Below are positions 1-7,309 of a DNA stretch of 21,047 nt, piece by piece. The notes under the pieces were generated by a model. That model was not told where the DNA came from. It ran no database searches and worked only from the letters and a program-made list of their open reading frames with translations. Both the position numbers and the translations under genes were made by a program. Position 1 is the stretch's first letter; each line of letters begins with the position of its first letter. The DNA comes from CADEED01 sp035995425. GTDB taxonomy: Bacteria; Pseudomonadota; Gammaproteobacteria; Steroidobacterales; Steroidobacteraceae. The stretch covers positions 1-21,047 of the forward strand of contig DASYKM010000184.1 in the NCBI GenBank assembly GCA_035995425.1. Reading direction: 5' to 3'.

Positions 1-1
1 G

Positions 2-598
2 TTAGCCATCGAAAACGACATCGAGAATCCCGAGAACAGCCAGGTCTTCCAGAAGTACCCGAAGATCCTCGAAGACCACCACATGATCGTCTTCATCACC
101 GACTGCCTGCGGCTCATCGTCGGCGGCACGCTCGACCCGCACGAGCTCGAGAGCCTGTTGGAATACGAGCTGGAAACGCATCACAAGGAGGCGCACGAGC
201 CGTCGCACGCGGTGCAGAAAGTGGCTGACGCGCTCCCGGGATTCGGCATCGTGGCGGCCGTGCTCGGCATCGTGAACACCATGAGTGCTCTCGACGGCGC
301 GGACACGGCGACGATAGGTCACAAGGTGGGCGCCGCACTGGTGGGCACTTTCCTCGGAATCCTCGTCGCCTACGGTTTCGTCGGCCCGATCGCGAGCGCG
401 ATGGAACATAAGGCCGCCGAAGAGGGCAAGGCTTTCGAAGTCGTGAAGATGGCGCTGGTTGCGAGTGTGCGTGGGTATGCGCCGCCGGTGGCCGTGGAAT
501 TTGCGCGCAAGCTGTTGTTCAGCGAAGTGCGCCCGACGTTCGCGGATCTCGAGGCGCATCTGAAAGGCAAGCCACCGCCGGGCAAGGGCGCGCACTGA
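2..598 (+). CDS. motA: Flagellar motor stator protein MotA, C-terminal part (5' truncated)
   Basis: The reading frame is open from the left window edge to the stop at 596-598, so the start lies outside; 198 codons are visible. MotA is the inner-membrane stator subunit that, with MotB, conducts protons and pushes on the rotor protein FliG. The visible part covers the cytoplasmic loop (around the HMIVFITDCLR stretch) and the last two membrane helices: one around GFGIVAAVLGIVNTM, and one around GAALVGTFLGILVAYGFVGP. These are followed by the usual C-terminal cytoplasmic tail with the conserved VAVEFARK and RPTF segments. motB starts 22 bases downstream on the same strand, the classical motAB order, so the two are almost surely co-transcribed. 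Nothing looks degraded; truncation is only by the window edge. Identification is from remembered family sequence. Confidence 0.95.
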   Translation, partial: LAIENDIENPENSQVFQKYPKILEDHHMIVFITDCLRLIVGGTLDPHELESLLEYELETHHKEAHEPSHAVQKVADALPGFGIVAAVLGIVNTMSALDGADTATIGHKVGAALVGTFLGILVAYGFVGPIASAMEHKAAEEGKAFEVVKMALVASVRGYAPPVAVEFARKLLFSEVRPTFADLEAHLKGKPPPGKGAH

Positions 599-620
599 GC
601 GCGAGCCCGCGAAGTTCACC

Positions 621-1676
621 ATGGCGAGCGCAAGTTCCAAACAGGTTGACGCAAAACGGCCGATCTACATCAAGCGCGTCAAGAAGGTTGCCGGCGGGCA
701 TCACGGCGGCGCATGGAAGGTGGCGTACGCGGACTTCGTGACCGCGATGATGGCGTTCTTCATGGTGATGTGGCTCATCACCGCCGTGTCAAAAGACCAG
801 CGTGCGGCAATCTTCGATTATTTCAAGAATCCCAGCATGGAGCCGGGCAAGAGCGTGAAGCCGGCGCCGGGCCAGATGGGTCCGGGCGGCGCCAGCACCG
901 CGGCCGTCAATCTCGGTGGTGGGCTCGATTCACCGAAGACCTCTCTCAAGAAGACGGAGGCGATGGGCACGACCGTCATGACGTCGCCCGCGTCGCCGAT
1001 CGACCTGAAGACCAAGGAGCAGAAGGCGGCCGAAGCGGCGGAAGCGGCCAAGCTGCTCGAGAAGAAGCAGCTCGACGCGCTCATGGCCGACCTCAAGCAG
1101 GCCATCTCCAAGAGTCAGGCGCTGGAGCCGTTCAAGGATCAGCTACTGCTCGACATCACACCCGAGGGCCTGCGCATCCAGATCCTCGATGCGCAGAACC
1201 GGCCGATGTTCGATCTCGGCTCGTCGCGACTGAAGAACTACTCGAACGCCATCCTGCGGGAAGTCTCGGGCTATCTACAAACCGTGCCCAACCAGATCAG
1301 CATCACCGGGCACACCGACGCAACGCCGTACGCCGGCGTCACGGGCTTCACGAACTGGGATCTCTCGACCGATCGTGCGAACGCCGCGCGTCGGTCGCTC
1401 GAATCCGCCGGCCTTCCAACCCAACGCATTTCGCGCGTCGTCGGCATGGGTTCGTCGGTGTTGTTCGACAAGGCGAACCCGCGCAGCGCGGTGAATCGCC
1501 GCATCAGCATCGTCGTCATGACGCGCGAAGCGGCGGAAGAATCGATGAAGACCGATCAGCCGAATCTGCTGAGTGACACCACGGCTACGCCAATCACCGA
1601 CGCGCGCGTCATGCCCGACGTGTCGATCAGCCGCCAGAGGTCGTTCTCGATTCCTGGGGCTGGCAAGAAGCCCTGA
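621..1676 (+). CDS. motB: Flagellar motor stator protein MotB (peptidoglycan-anchoring subunit)
   Basis: 351 aa. The short cytoplasmic N-terminus carries the HHGGAWKVAYADF signature. A single membrane helix (about residues 37-54) follows, with Asp38 as the expected proton-carrying residue. Next comes a long Ala/Lys/Glu-rich periplasmic linker (about 60-165), then an OmpA-like peptidoglycan-binding domain (about 180-300) with TGHTDA at 229-234, the NWDLSTDRANAARR stretch near 245-258 and NRRISIVV at 292-299. MotB anchors the MotA/MotB stator to the cell wall and forms the proton channel with MotA. The tail after residue 300 is Thr/Ser-rich and poorly conserved. The HHGG/Asp arrangement points to a proton-driven MotB rather than a sodium-driven PomB. 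No strong Shine-Dalgarno precedes the ATG, but it sits 22 bases after motA and the N-terminus fits the family, so translational coupling is likely. Confidence 0.96.
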   Translation: MASASSKQVDAKRPIYIKRVKKVAGGHHGGAWKVAYADFVTAMMAFFMVMWLITAVSKDQRAAIFDYFKNPSMEPGKSVKPAPGQMGPGGASTAAVNLGGGLDSPKTSLKKTEAMGTTVMTSPASPIDLKTKEQKAAEAAEAAKLLEKKQLDALMADLKQAISKSQALEPFKDQLLLDITPEGLRIQILDAQNRPMFDLGSSRLKNYSNAILREVSGYLQTVPNQISITGHTDATPYAGVTGFTNWDLSTDRANAARRSLESAGLPTQRISRVVGMGSSVLFDKANPRSAVNRRISIVVMTREAAEESMKTDQPNLLSDTTATPITDARVMPDVSISRQRSFSIPGAGKKP

Positions 1677-1702
1677 TCAGCGGCGACAAACCGGACGAAG
1701 GG

Positions 1703-2881
1703 TCAGGCGCGCGAGTCGGGCAGGCTGAAGAAAAACGAGGCGCCCTGGTCCTGGGCACCGTCCACCCAGACCTTGCCGCCGTGGCGTTCGACAATCCGAC
1801 GCACGATCGACAGGCCAACGCCCGTTCCTTCGAACTGATCGGCGCTGTGCAAACGCTGGAACACACCAAACAACTTGTTCATGTACTTCATGTTGAAGCC
1901 CACGCCGTTGTCCTTGACGAAGCACACCAACGTATCGCCATCCATGCGAAAGCCGATTTCGATGCGCGCTTTTTCCCGCTCGCGCGTGAATTTCACGGCG
2001 TTGGAAATGAGGTTGACGAACACCTGCTGCATGAGGCCGGCGTCGACCTGCCAGGTCGGGAAGTCGGCGATCAGGAATTCGATGTCGCGGCCGGCGCGTT
2101 CACCGCTCATCGCCGCGATCACGCGCTGCGCGAGCTCGCCGAAACGCACCGGCTCCTTGTGCAGCGCCTGGCGGTTCAGCTGCGACAAGCGCAAAAGGTC
2201 GGTGATGAGCCGGTCCATGTGCGCGGCGCCGGCGTTCACGTTCTGCAGGAGTCTTCGGCCTTCCTCGGTCAGGGTGCCGATGTGTTCGGACAGCAGCGAC
2301 TGCGTGAACACCGAGACGGCGCGCAGTGGCGCGCGCAGATCGTGCGATACGGAATACGAAAATGCCTCGAGCTCGCGGTTGGCGATCTTCAGCTCCTCGG
2401 TGCGCTCGCGGACGCTTGCTTCCAGCCGCTTTTTCTCGATGCGCAGCTGGCGCACGGCGAGCGCGCGCTCGAGGACCGGCAGGGTGGTGGCCAGCCGGAT
2501 CGGCTTCTGTATGTAGTCGAGGGCGCCTGCCTTCATCGCGGCGACCGCGGTTTCGAGCGCGCCATGTCCGGTCATGATCACCGCCACCAGAGTCGGATCG
2601 ATCATCTGCGCGGATTTCATGAGATCGATGCCGTTGGTGCCCGGCATCTGCAGATCGGCTAACAACAGGTCGTAGCTGCGCTCGCGCATCGCGACCAGCG
2701 CCTCGGCGGGCGAGGTGAAGCCGTAGGTCTTGTATCCCTCGTATTCAAGCGTGTCGCAGAGCGCGCGCATCGAGGCGGGCTCATCGTCGACGATGAGTAA
2801 AGTCTTCTTATGTTCAGGCTCCGCTTCGGCAACGTTGGTGCTCGCGACGTCGCCATCTGTGACCGAGGATGATTCGCCCAT
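1703..2881 (-). CDS. Hybrid response regulator / histidine kinase (REC-HisKA-HATPase)
   Basis: 392 aa, soluble, with no membrane segment. The N-terminal receiver domain (about 26-145) has acidic residues in VDDE, phospho-acceptor Asp76, Thr104 and Lys126. A short coiled linker (about 145-170) leads to the HisKA domain with phospho-His180 in SVSHDLRAPLR. The ATPase domain follows: N-box around NLISNAVKF (290-298), G1 DNGVGF (324-329) and G2 GTGVGLS (352-358). The kinase half resembles the phytochrome/cyanobacterial-type kinases in which SHDLRAPLR is typical. A receiver placed before the kinase suggests its activity is switched by phosphate from another kinase. I chose the ATG at 2881 because GGGAGC (2889-2894 on the complement) is well spaced before it; a GTG at 2914 would add 11 poorly conserved residues. 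It is convergent with motB (26-base gap) and divergent from a REC-GGDEF-EAL gene. Confidence 0.92.
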   Translation of the reverse strand: MGESSSVTDGDVASTNVAEAEPEHKKTLLIVDDEPASMRALCDTLEYEGYKTYGFTSPAEALVAMRERSYDLLLADLQMPGTNGIDLMKSAQMIDPTLVAVIMTGHGALETAVAAMKAGALDYIQKPIRLATTLPVLERALAVRQLRIEKKRLEASVRERTEELKIANRELEAFSYSVSHDLRAPLRAVSVFTQSLLSEHIGTLTEEGRRLLQNVNAGAAHMDRLITDLLRLSQLNRQALHKEPVRFGELAQRVIAAMSGERAGRDIEFLIADFPTWQVDAGLMQQVFVNLISNAVKFTREREKARIEIGFRMDGDTLVCFVKDNGVGFNMKYMNKLFGVFQRLHSADQFEGTGVGLSIVRRIVERHGGKVWVDGAQDQGASFFFSLPDSRA

Positions 2882-2918
2882 GAACACTGCTCCCGCGTAG
2901 GAAAGGCCGCACACGTCT

Positions 2919-2945
2919 GTTACGGCCTAGTTTCCGCCCGCTTTA
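2919..2945 (-). promoter_or_regulatory. FliA (sigma-28)-like promoter candidate for the hybrid kinase
   Basis: On the minus strand, TAAAGCGG (2945-2938) is separated by exactly 11 bases from GCCGTAAC (2926-2919). The sigma-28 consensus is TAAAGTTT-N11-GCCGATAA, so TAAAG and GCCG match with exact spacing and the rest only partly. The expected start of transcription lies about 30 bases before the kinase ATG at 2881, leaving room for its ribosome-binding site. Proximity to motAB makes flagellar-regulon membership plausible. This is by-eye matching only. Confidence 0.4.
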
Positions 2946-3040
2946 GGTCAAGGGCCAAATGCCTAGGAGTAAGCCTGGGTGCGCCTTGTGGGAAAAGTCT
3001 GACGCACAGGCCGGATCTGTACGCAACCGAACGCATCAAT

Positions 3041-3201
3041 CTAGTTAGTGGGATCGCCGCGTCTGCGGACTGCGTCACATGCGAGTACTCTTCAGTGGAC
3101 TATTTTGAAGGCGTCTGCAAAGGCCGGGGGGAGATGTGCCGATGCAGTGGACGTGAGGCGACTATTAGAGCCGGCCTTAAGGGTGCGCGGGAACTAACTA
3201 G
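3041..3201. repeat. Widely spaced inverted repeat CTAGTTAGT / ACTAACTAG
   Basis: CTAGTTAGT at 3041-3049 is perfectly repeated in inverted orientation as ACTAACTAG at 3193-3201, with centres about 152 bp apart. The right copy lies just upstream of the ribosome-binding site of the gene at 3220. CTAG is generally rare in proteobacterial DNA, so a 9-bp repeat containing it could be a paired operator. No known regulator is recognised from it. Confidence 0.45.
3118..3145 (+). promoter_or_regulatory. Weak FliA-like promoter candidate for the REC-GGDEF-EAL gene
   Basis: CAAAGGCC (3118-3125), a 12-base spacer, then GCCGATGC (3138-3145). The GCCGAT core matches the sigma-28 -10 element, but the -35 element matches only AAAG and the spacer is one base longer than usual. 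It lies about 75 bases before the start codon at 3220. It is reported mainly because the opposite strand has a better candidate. Confidence 0.2.
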
Positions 3202-3219
3202 TCGCGGGGAAAAAATTAC

Positions 3220-5871
3220 ATGCAGCCGGTAAGAGTGGTTCTGGTCGAAGACATGCCGATGGAAGCGGAAATCGCCATCCGTCAGCTCGAGTCGGGTGGT
3301 TTCTCGTGCAACTGGAAGCGCGTGGATTCCGAGGCCGTCCTCCGCCAGGCGCTCATCGAAACTAAACCCGACCTGATTCTTTCCGATTTCACGCTGCCTG
3401 GATTCGACGGCCTGTCGGCGCTGGAGATCGCGCGCGAGCTCGTGCCCCACACGCCATTCATCTTTCTGTCCGGCACCATCGGCGAGGAACGCGCCATCGA
3501 TGCGCTCCAGCGCGGTGCCTATGACTACGTGCTCAAGACCAACATGGCGCGGCTCGTACCGGCGGTGCGCCGGGCCCTCGACGACGCGTCCATTCGCCGC
3601 GCTCGCTCGTCTCTCGAACAGCAGTTGCGCGACATCGTCGCCACGTCGCAGGACTGGATCTGGGAACACGACCGCGACGGCAAGTTCACTTTCTGCAGCG
3701 ATTCGGTGCGCAGCATCCTCGGCTATTCGCCCGACGAAATTCTCGGCACCAATGCGTCGCAGTACATTCATCCGGAAGATCTGGCGGCGCTCGATTTCGC
3801 CACGCATACGCTTGGACCGAGCCAGCGCACCGCCATCAATCTCCAGGCCCGCTGGCGGCATCGCAACGGCAGCTATCGCTGGCTCGAACGCAACATGCTT
3901 GCCTTGCTCGACGAAAACGGGCGGGTCATGGGGTTTCGCGGCAGCGAGCGTGATTTCTCCGAGCGCCGGCGCCAGGAAAAACACATCAGCCGCCTGACGC
4001 GCGTGTTGAAGATGCTGAGCGGCGTGAACAGCGCCATGGTGCGCATCCGCCAACGGCGCGAAATCCTCGTCGAGGCCTGCCGCCTCGCAACTTCGGTCGG
4101 CGGCTACGCCAGTGCCATGGTGGCGTTGATCGAACCTGGCACGCGCACGGCACGGCCCACTGCGTGGTCGGGCAGCGTCGACAGTCAGAGCGCGCAACAG
4201 CTCACGTTCAGCATCGCCGATTCCGCGGGTGAAGACTCGAGCGTCATGGGGCGCGTCCTGCGCACCGGTGTGTCCATGGTCTGCAACGATCTGCAGCAGC
4301 TCGACATGGGACTGGCGGCACGCGCCTCACTCATGGACTCCGGGTTCCGCAGTGTCGTCGCCTATCCACTGCTCGTCGATCGCACGCCGGTGGGCGCACT
4401 CATGCTCACCTCCTACGACGTGGGCGCCGTCGGTGACGAGGAGTCGCGCATGTTGCGCGAGCTGGTGGCCAACCTGTCGTTCGCGCTGCAATACCTTCAC
4501 AAGGAAGACGAAGTCCGCTTCCTGTCCTATTTCGATCCACTGACCGGCCTCGCCAAGCGCGGGCTTTTCTGCGAGCGCCTGTTGCGAGCACTCGAGCCGC
4601 GCATCGGACGGCGCGGTACGCCCGCAGTCGCGGTGCTCGACATCGAACAGCTTTCATCCATCAACGACTCCTTCGGCCGGCACGCCGGCGACCTGCTGCT
4701 TCAACAGGTTGCCGACCGTCTCAAACGCCACATGGACACGACCGAACTACTGGCGCACTTCGGCGCCGGTACCTTCGGGCTCATCATGGAAGCGGCCGGC
4801 GACGAAGATGAAGCGGTGCACTGGTTGCAGGAGCAGGTGGCGGAAGTGTTCCGGGCGCCGTTCGTGGTCGATGGCCGCGGCATTCCGGTCGACGTGAAGT
4901 GCGGGTTCGCGCGCTACCCCGACAACGGCAATGACGCCAACGCGCTGGTGCAGAACGCCGAGGCGGCGCTGCGCAGCGCCAAGAGCACCGGCGAGAAATA
5001 CCTGCCGCATCGCCTCGAGCTGAGCTCGGCGGTGGTGTCGCGCATGACCATGGAGCACCGCCTGCGTGCCGCGGTCGAACGCCAGGAATTCGAGCTCCAT
5101 TACCAGCCGAAGGTCGACGTGCGCACGCGCACGATTCGCGGCCTGGAAGCGTTGGTGCGCTGGCGCGATCCCGAAGCCGGGCTGGTGATGCCAGGTGCGT
5201 TCCTGCCATTGATTGAAACCAGCGGCCTCATCGTTCCGCTCGGCGACTGGATCCTGCGCCAGGCGGCATCCGACCTGCGCCGCTGGCTGGGCGCGGGACT
5301 CTCACCGGGGCGCGTCGCCGTGAACATTTCGCCGATCCAGCTTCGCCGTCGCTCGTTTGCCGATCACCTGCTGGATATCGTCGGCGAGTGGCGCAACGAG
5401 AGCAGCGGCATCGACATCGAGATCACCGAAGGCGTGCTGATCGACGACGTGAGTTCGGCGGTGTCGCAATTGCGTGTTCTGCGCCGCTCCGGCATCCGCG
5501 TGGCCATCGACGATTTCGGCACCGGCTATTCATCGTTGAGCCGGCTGGCCGAGCTGCCGGTCGACATGCTCAAGATCGACCGCAGTTTCATCAGTGGCCT
5601 GACCGCCAGTGGCACCGGCCGCACGGTCGCCGAGACCATCATTGCGCTCGGCAAGGCCTTCGACATGACCACGGTGGCCGAGGGCGTGGAAACTCCGGAG
5701 CAGTTCGAGATGCTGGCGAAGATGGGTTGTGACCAGTCGCAGGGTTACCTGCATGGCCGGCCGATGGCTGCGGCGGATATCGAACCTTTGTTGAGAAACG
5801 GCAGTACCTCCGGCACCTACCTGGCGATTCAGCCGGGTATGAAGGCAACGCCGATGGCTCGTCGCGGTTGA
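3220..5871 (+). CDS. REC-PAS-GAF-GGDEF(degenerate)-EAL protein, probable c-di-GMP phosphodiesterase
   Basis: 883 aa, soluble. The receiver domain (about 1-125) has Glu10/Asp11, phospho-acceptor Asp56, Ser84 and Lys106. A PAS domain (about 130-255) ends in a PAC-like GFRGSERDFSERR segment. A GAF-like domain (about 265-425) follows. In the GGDEF-like domain (about 435-595) the signature is GAGTF (515-519), and no RxxD inhibitory site precedes it, so cyclase activity is unlikely. In the EAL domain (about 608-860) all expected residues are present: Glu643 in EALVRW, Asn702, Glu734, Asp764-Asp765 in DDFGTGYSSL, Lys785, Glu821 and QGY at 841-843. The likely activity is cleavage of c-di-GMP to pGpG, modulated by phosphorylation and by the PAS/GAF/GGDEF modules. 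The GGGGA before the ATG is a reasonable ribosome-binding site. The divergent kinase and nearby motAB suggest control of motility. Confidence 0.93.
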   Translation: MQPVRVVLVEDMPMEAEIAIRQLESGGFSCNWKRVDSEAVLRQALIETKPDLILSDFTLPGFDGLSALEIARELVPHTPFIFLSGTIGEERAIDALQRGAYDYVLKTNMARLVPAVRRALDDASIRRARSSLEQQLRDIVATSQDWIWEHDRDGKFTFCSDSVRSILGYSPDEILGTNASQYIHPEDLAALDFATHTLGPSQRTAINLQARWRHRNGSYRWLERNMLALLDENGRVMGFRGSERDFSERRRQEKHISRLTRVLKMLSGVNSAMVRIRQRREILVEACRLATSVGGYASAMVALIEPGTRTARPTAWSGSVDSQSAQQLTFSIADSAGEDSSVMGRVLRTGVSMVCNDLQQLDMGLAARASLMDSGFRSVVAYPLLVDRTPVGALMLTSYDVGAVGDEESRMLRELVANLSFALQYLHKEDEVRFLSYFDPLTGLAKRGLFCERLLRALEPRIGRRGTPAVAVLDIEQLSSINDSFGRHAGDLLLQQVADRLKRHMDTTELLAHFGAGTFGLIMEAAGDEDEAVHWLQEQVAEVFRAPFVVDGRGIPVDVKCGFARYPDNGNDANALVQNAEAALRSAKSTGEKYLPHRLELSSAVVSRMTMEHRLRAAVERQEFELHYQPKVDVRTRTIRGLEALVRWRDPEAGLVMPGAFLPLIETSGLIVPLGDWILRQAASDLRRWLGAGLSPGRVAVNISPIQLRRRSFADHLLDIVGEWRNESSGIDIEITEGVLIDDVSSAVSQLRVLRRSGIRVAIDDFGTGYSSLSRLAELPVDMLKIDRSFISGLTASGTGRTVAETIIALGKAFDMTTVAEGVETPEQFEMLAKMGCDQSQGYLHGRPMAAADIEPLLRNGSTSGTYLAIQPGMKATPMARRG

Positions 5872-5964
5872 CAGGGCATCGATAACTTTTTAGGGGAACG
5901 CAGTAGCCCCTGACTGATCTACACTTGTGCGCGAAGAGCGCGCCACGTCAGATCGGATACGAAA

Positions 5965-7299
5965 TTGCTCAAACAACTTTCCCGCGCCCGCCTCATTTGG
6001 CTGGTCGCGATCGTCCTCGTCGTACTGTTTTTTGCCTATCGGTTCGCGACCGGTCGTGGCGACACCCCCGAATACCAGACCGTCACGGCCGAACGCGGCA
6101 GTGTCGTCTCTCGCGTCAGTACCTCGGGCAGCCTGCAGGCAGTGGTCACCGTGGACGTCGGCAGCCAGGTATCGGGCCGGGTTCAGGCTTTGTTCGCCGA
6201 CTTCAATTCGCCGGTGAAGAAGGGTGAGTTGATCGCCAAGATCGATCCGTCGCTGTTTGCAGCATCGGTGGTCTCGGCCGAAGCCAACGTCACCGCGGCT
6301 CGCGCCAATGTCACGCGCCTCACGGTCACGGCCGAAGACGCCGAACGCCAGGCCAAGCGCGCCAGCGAGGTCTACGCGCAGCGCCTCATCTCCGAAACCG
6401 AGCGCGACAACACCGTTGCCACGGCGCGCGCCGCGCGTGCGTCGGTCGACCAGGGACAGGGCCAGCTCGCCCAGGCACGCGCGGCACTCGAGACGGCAAG
6501 AACCAATCTGCGCTACACCGACATCGTGTCGCCTACCGATGGCGTGGTGATCTCGCGTGCGGTGAACGTCGGCCAGACGGTGGCGGCTTCATTGTCGGCG
6601 CCCGTCATCTTCACCATCGCGCAGGACTTGCGGAAGATGGAAGTGCACACCAACGTCGCCGAGTCCGACATCGGCCGGCTGAAGCCGGGCATGCGCGTCT
6701 CGTTCACGGTCGATGCTTATCCCGGTGAGCCGTTCCGCGGCTCCATCCGCGACATCCGCAATGCAGCCCAGGTGGTGCAGAACGTCGTCACGTATGACGC
6801 CGTCATCGACGTGGCCAATCCCGATCTCAAGCTCAAGCCGGGCATGACTGCCACCGTCAGCATCGTCACCGACCGCCGCCGTGACGTGCTGTCCGTGCCC
6901 AACACGGCGTTGCGTTTCCGGCCCGAAGGCGCACCTGCCGCAGGCGCAGCCCCTGTTTCCTCTGGTGCCGGCCAGCGCCGCGAAGCCGGTCAGGGGCAAG
7001 GCCAGAACGCGGGCGATGCCAGCGGCGGTCAGAACAAGTGGCGCCGTGACAAGGGTGGCGAATCCGACGCCGACGACGCGGCAATCCCCGCCGTGGTCAA
7101 ACGCACGGTCTACGTTCTCCTCGACGGGGCGCCGGTTCCGCGCGAGGTGACGACGGGTCTGACCGATGGTCGCGTGACGGAAGTCACCGGCGGAGAGCTC
7201 AAGGAAGGCGAGGCGGTCATCGTTGGAATCGCCGGGCAAAACAATGGCCAGCAGGGTCAGCGCGGTGGGCAGCAGCAGCGCGGGCCGCGAATCCTTTAG
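5965..7299 (+). CDS. MacA-like periplasmic adaptor (membrane fusion protein) of an ABC efflux system
   Basis: 444 aa. It has a short cytoplasmic N-terminus and one membrane anchor (about 10-26), then a beta-barrel/lipoyl half (about 45-100, with VGSQVSGRV). An alpha-helical coiled-coil hairpin (about 102-182) is rich in Ala/Arg/Glu, and the second lipoyl half contains SPTDGVV (189-195). Beta-barrel and membrane-proximal domains follow to about 423. Adaptors of this class link an inner-membrane ABC transporter to a TolC-type channel. Residues about 320-374 form a Gly/Gln/Ala-rich insertion within the membrane-proximal part, and the C-terminus (424-444) is Gly/Gln-rich; E. coli MacA (about 371 aa) is shorter. 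The start is TTG with GGA seven bases upstream; no in-frame ATG lies between it and the upstream stop at 5911. The ATPase gene begins 10 bases after its stop. Confidence 0.9.
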   Translation: MLKQLSRARLIWLVAIVLVVLFFAYRFATGRGDTPEYQTVTAERGSVVSRVSTSGSLQAVVTVDVGSQVSGRVQALFADFNSPVKKGELIAKIDPSLFAASVVSAEANVTAARANVTRLTVTAEDAERQAKRASEVYAQRLISETERDNTVATARAARASVDQGQGQLAQARAALETARTNLRYTDIVSPTDGVVISRAVNVGQTVAASLSAPVIFTIAQDLRKMEVHTNVAESDIGRLKPGMRVSFTVDAYPGEPFRGSIRDIRNAAQVVQNVVTYDAVIDVANPDLKLKPGMTATVSIVTDRRRDVLSVPNTALRFRPEGAPAAGAAPVSSGAGQRREAGQGQGQNAGDASGGQNKWRRDKGGESDADDAAIPAVVKRTVYVLLDGAPVPREVTTGLTDGRVTEVTGGELKEGEAVIVGIAGQNNGQQGQRGGQQQRGPRIL

Positions 7300-7309
7300 C
7301 GTCGTTCAC

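Larger units (their letters stand above)
2882..3219. other. Intergenic region between divergent signalling genes
   Basis: This 338-bp stretch has no convincing gene. It separates the kinase (reading left) from the REC-GGDEF-EAL gene (reading right), so it should hold both promoters. It contains four CTAG tetranucleotides (2927, 2963, 3041, 3198), a sequence I noticed only once elsewhere in the window (18233). It also has a widely spaced inverted repeat, CTAGTTAGT/ACTAACTAG, and two sequences resembling flagellar sigma-28 promoters, listed separately. Immediately before 3220 a GGGGA followed by an A-rich run serves as ribosome-binding site. Confidence 0.7.

Noticed and set aside
1677..1702. 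Terminator between convergent motB and the kinase
   Set aside because: Only a 5-bp CCTGA/TCAGG pairing is possible in and around the 26-base gap and no T run is present.
1781..2662. 293-codon open frame on the plus strand
   Set aside because: It lies opposite the REC-kinase gene, whose H-, N-, G1- and G2-boxes are intact. The product is His/Arg/Ala-rich without known motifs.
5892..5911. AGGGG/CCCCT hairpin after the EAL gene as a terminator
   Set aside because: The stem is only 5 bp with a 10-base loop, and the T-rich run lies before the stem on the plus strand, not after it. It does not look like an intrinsic terminator in either direction.
5868..5925. TTGACA (5868-5873) and TACACT (5920-5925) as an adaptor-gene promoter
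   Set aside because: Each resembles a promoter element, but they are 46 bases apart and neither has a good partner at 16-18 bases. A promoter here is possible but not supported.
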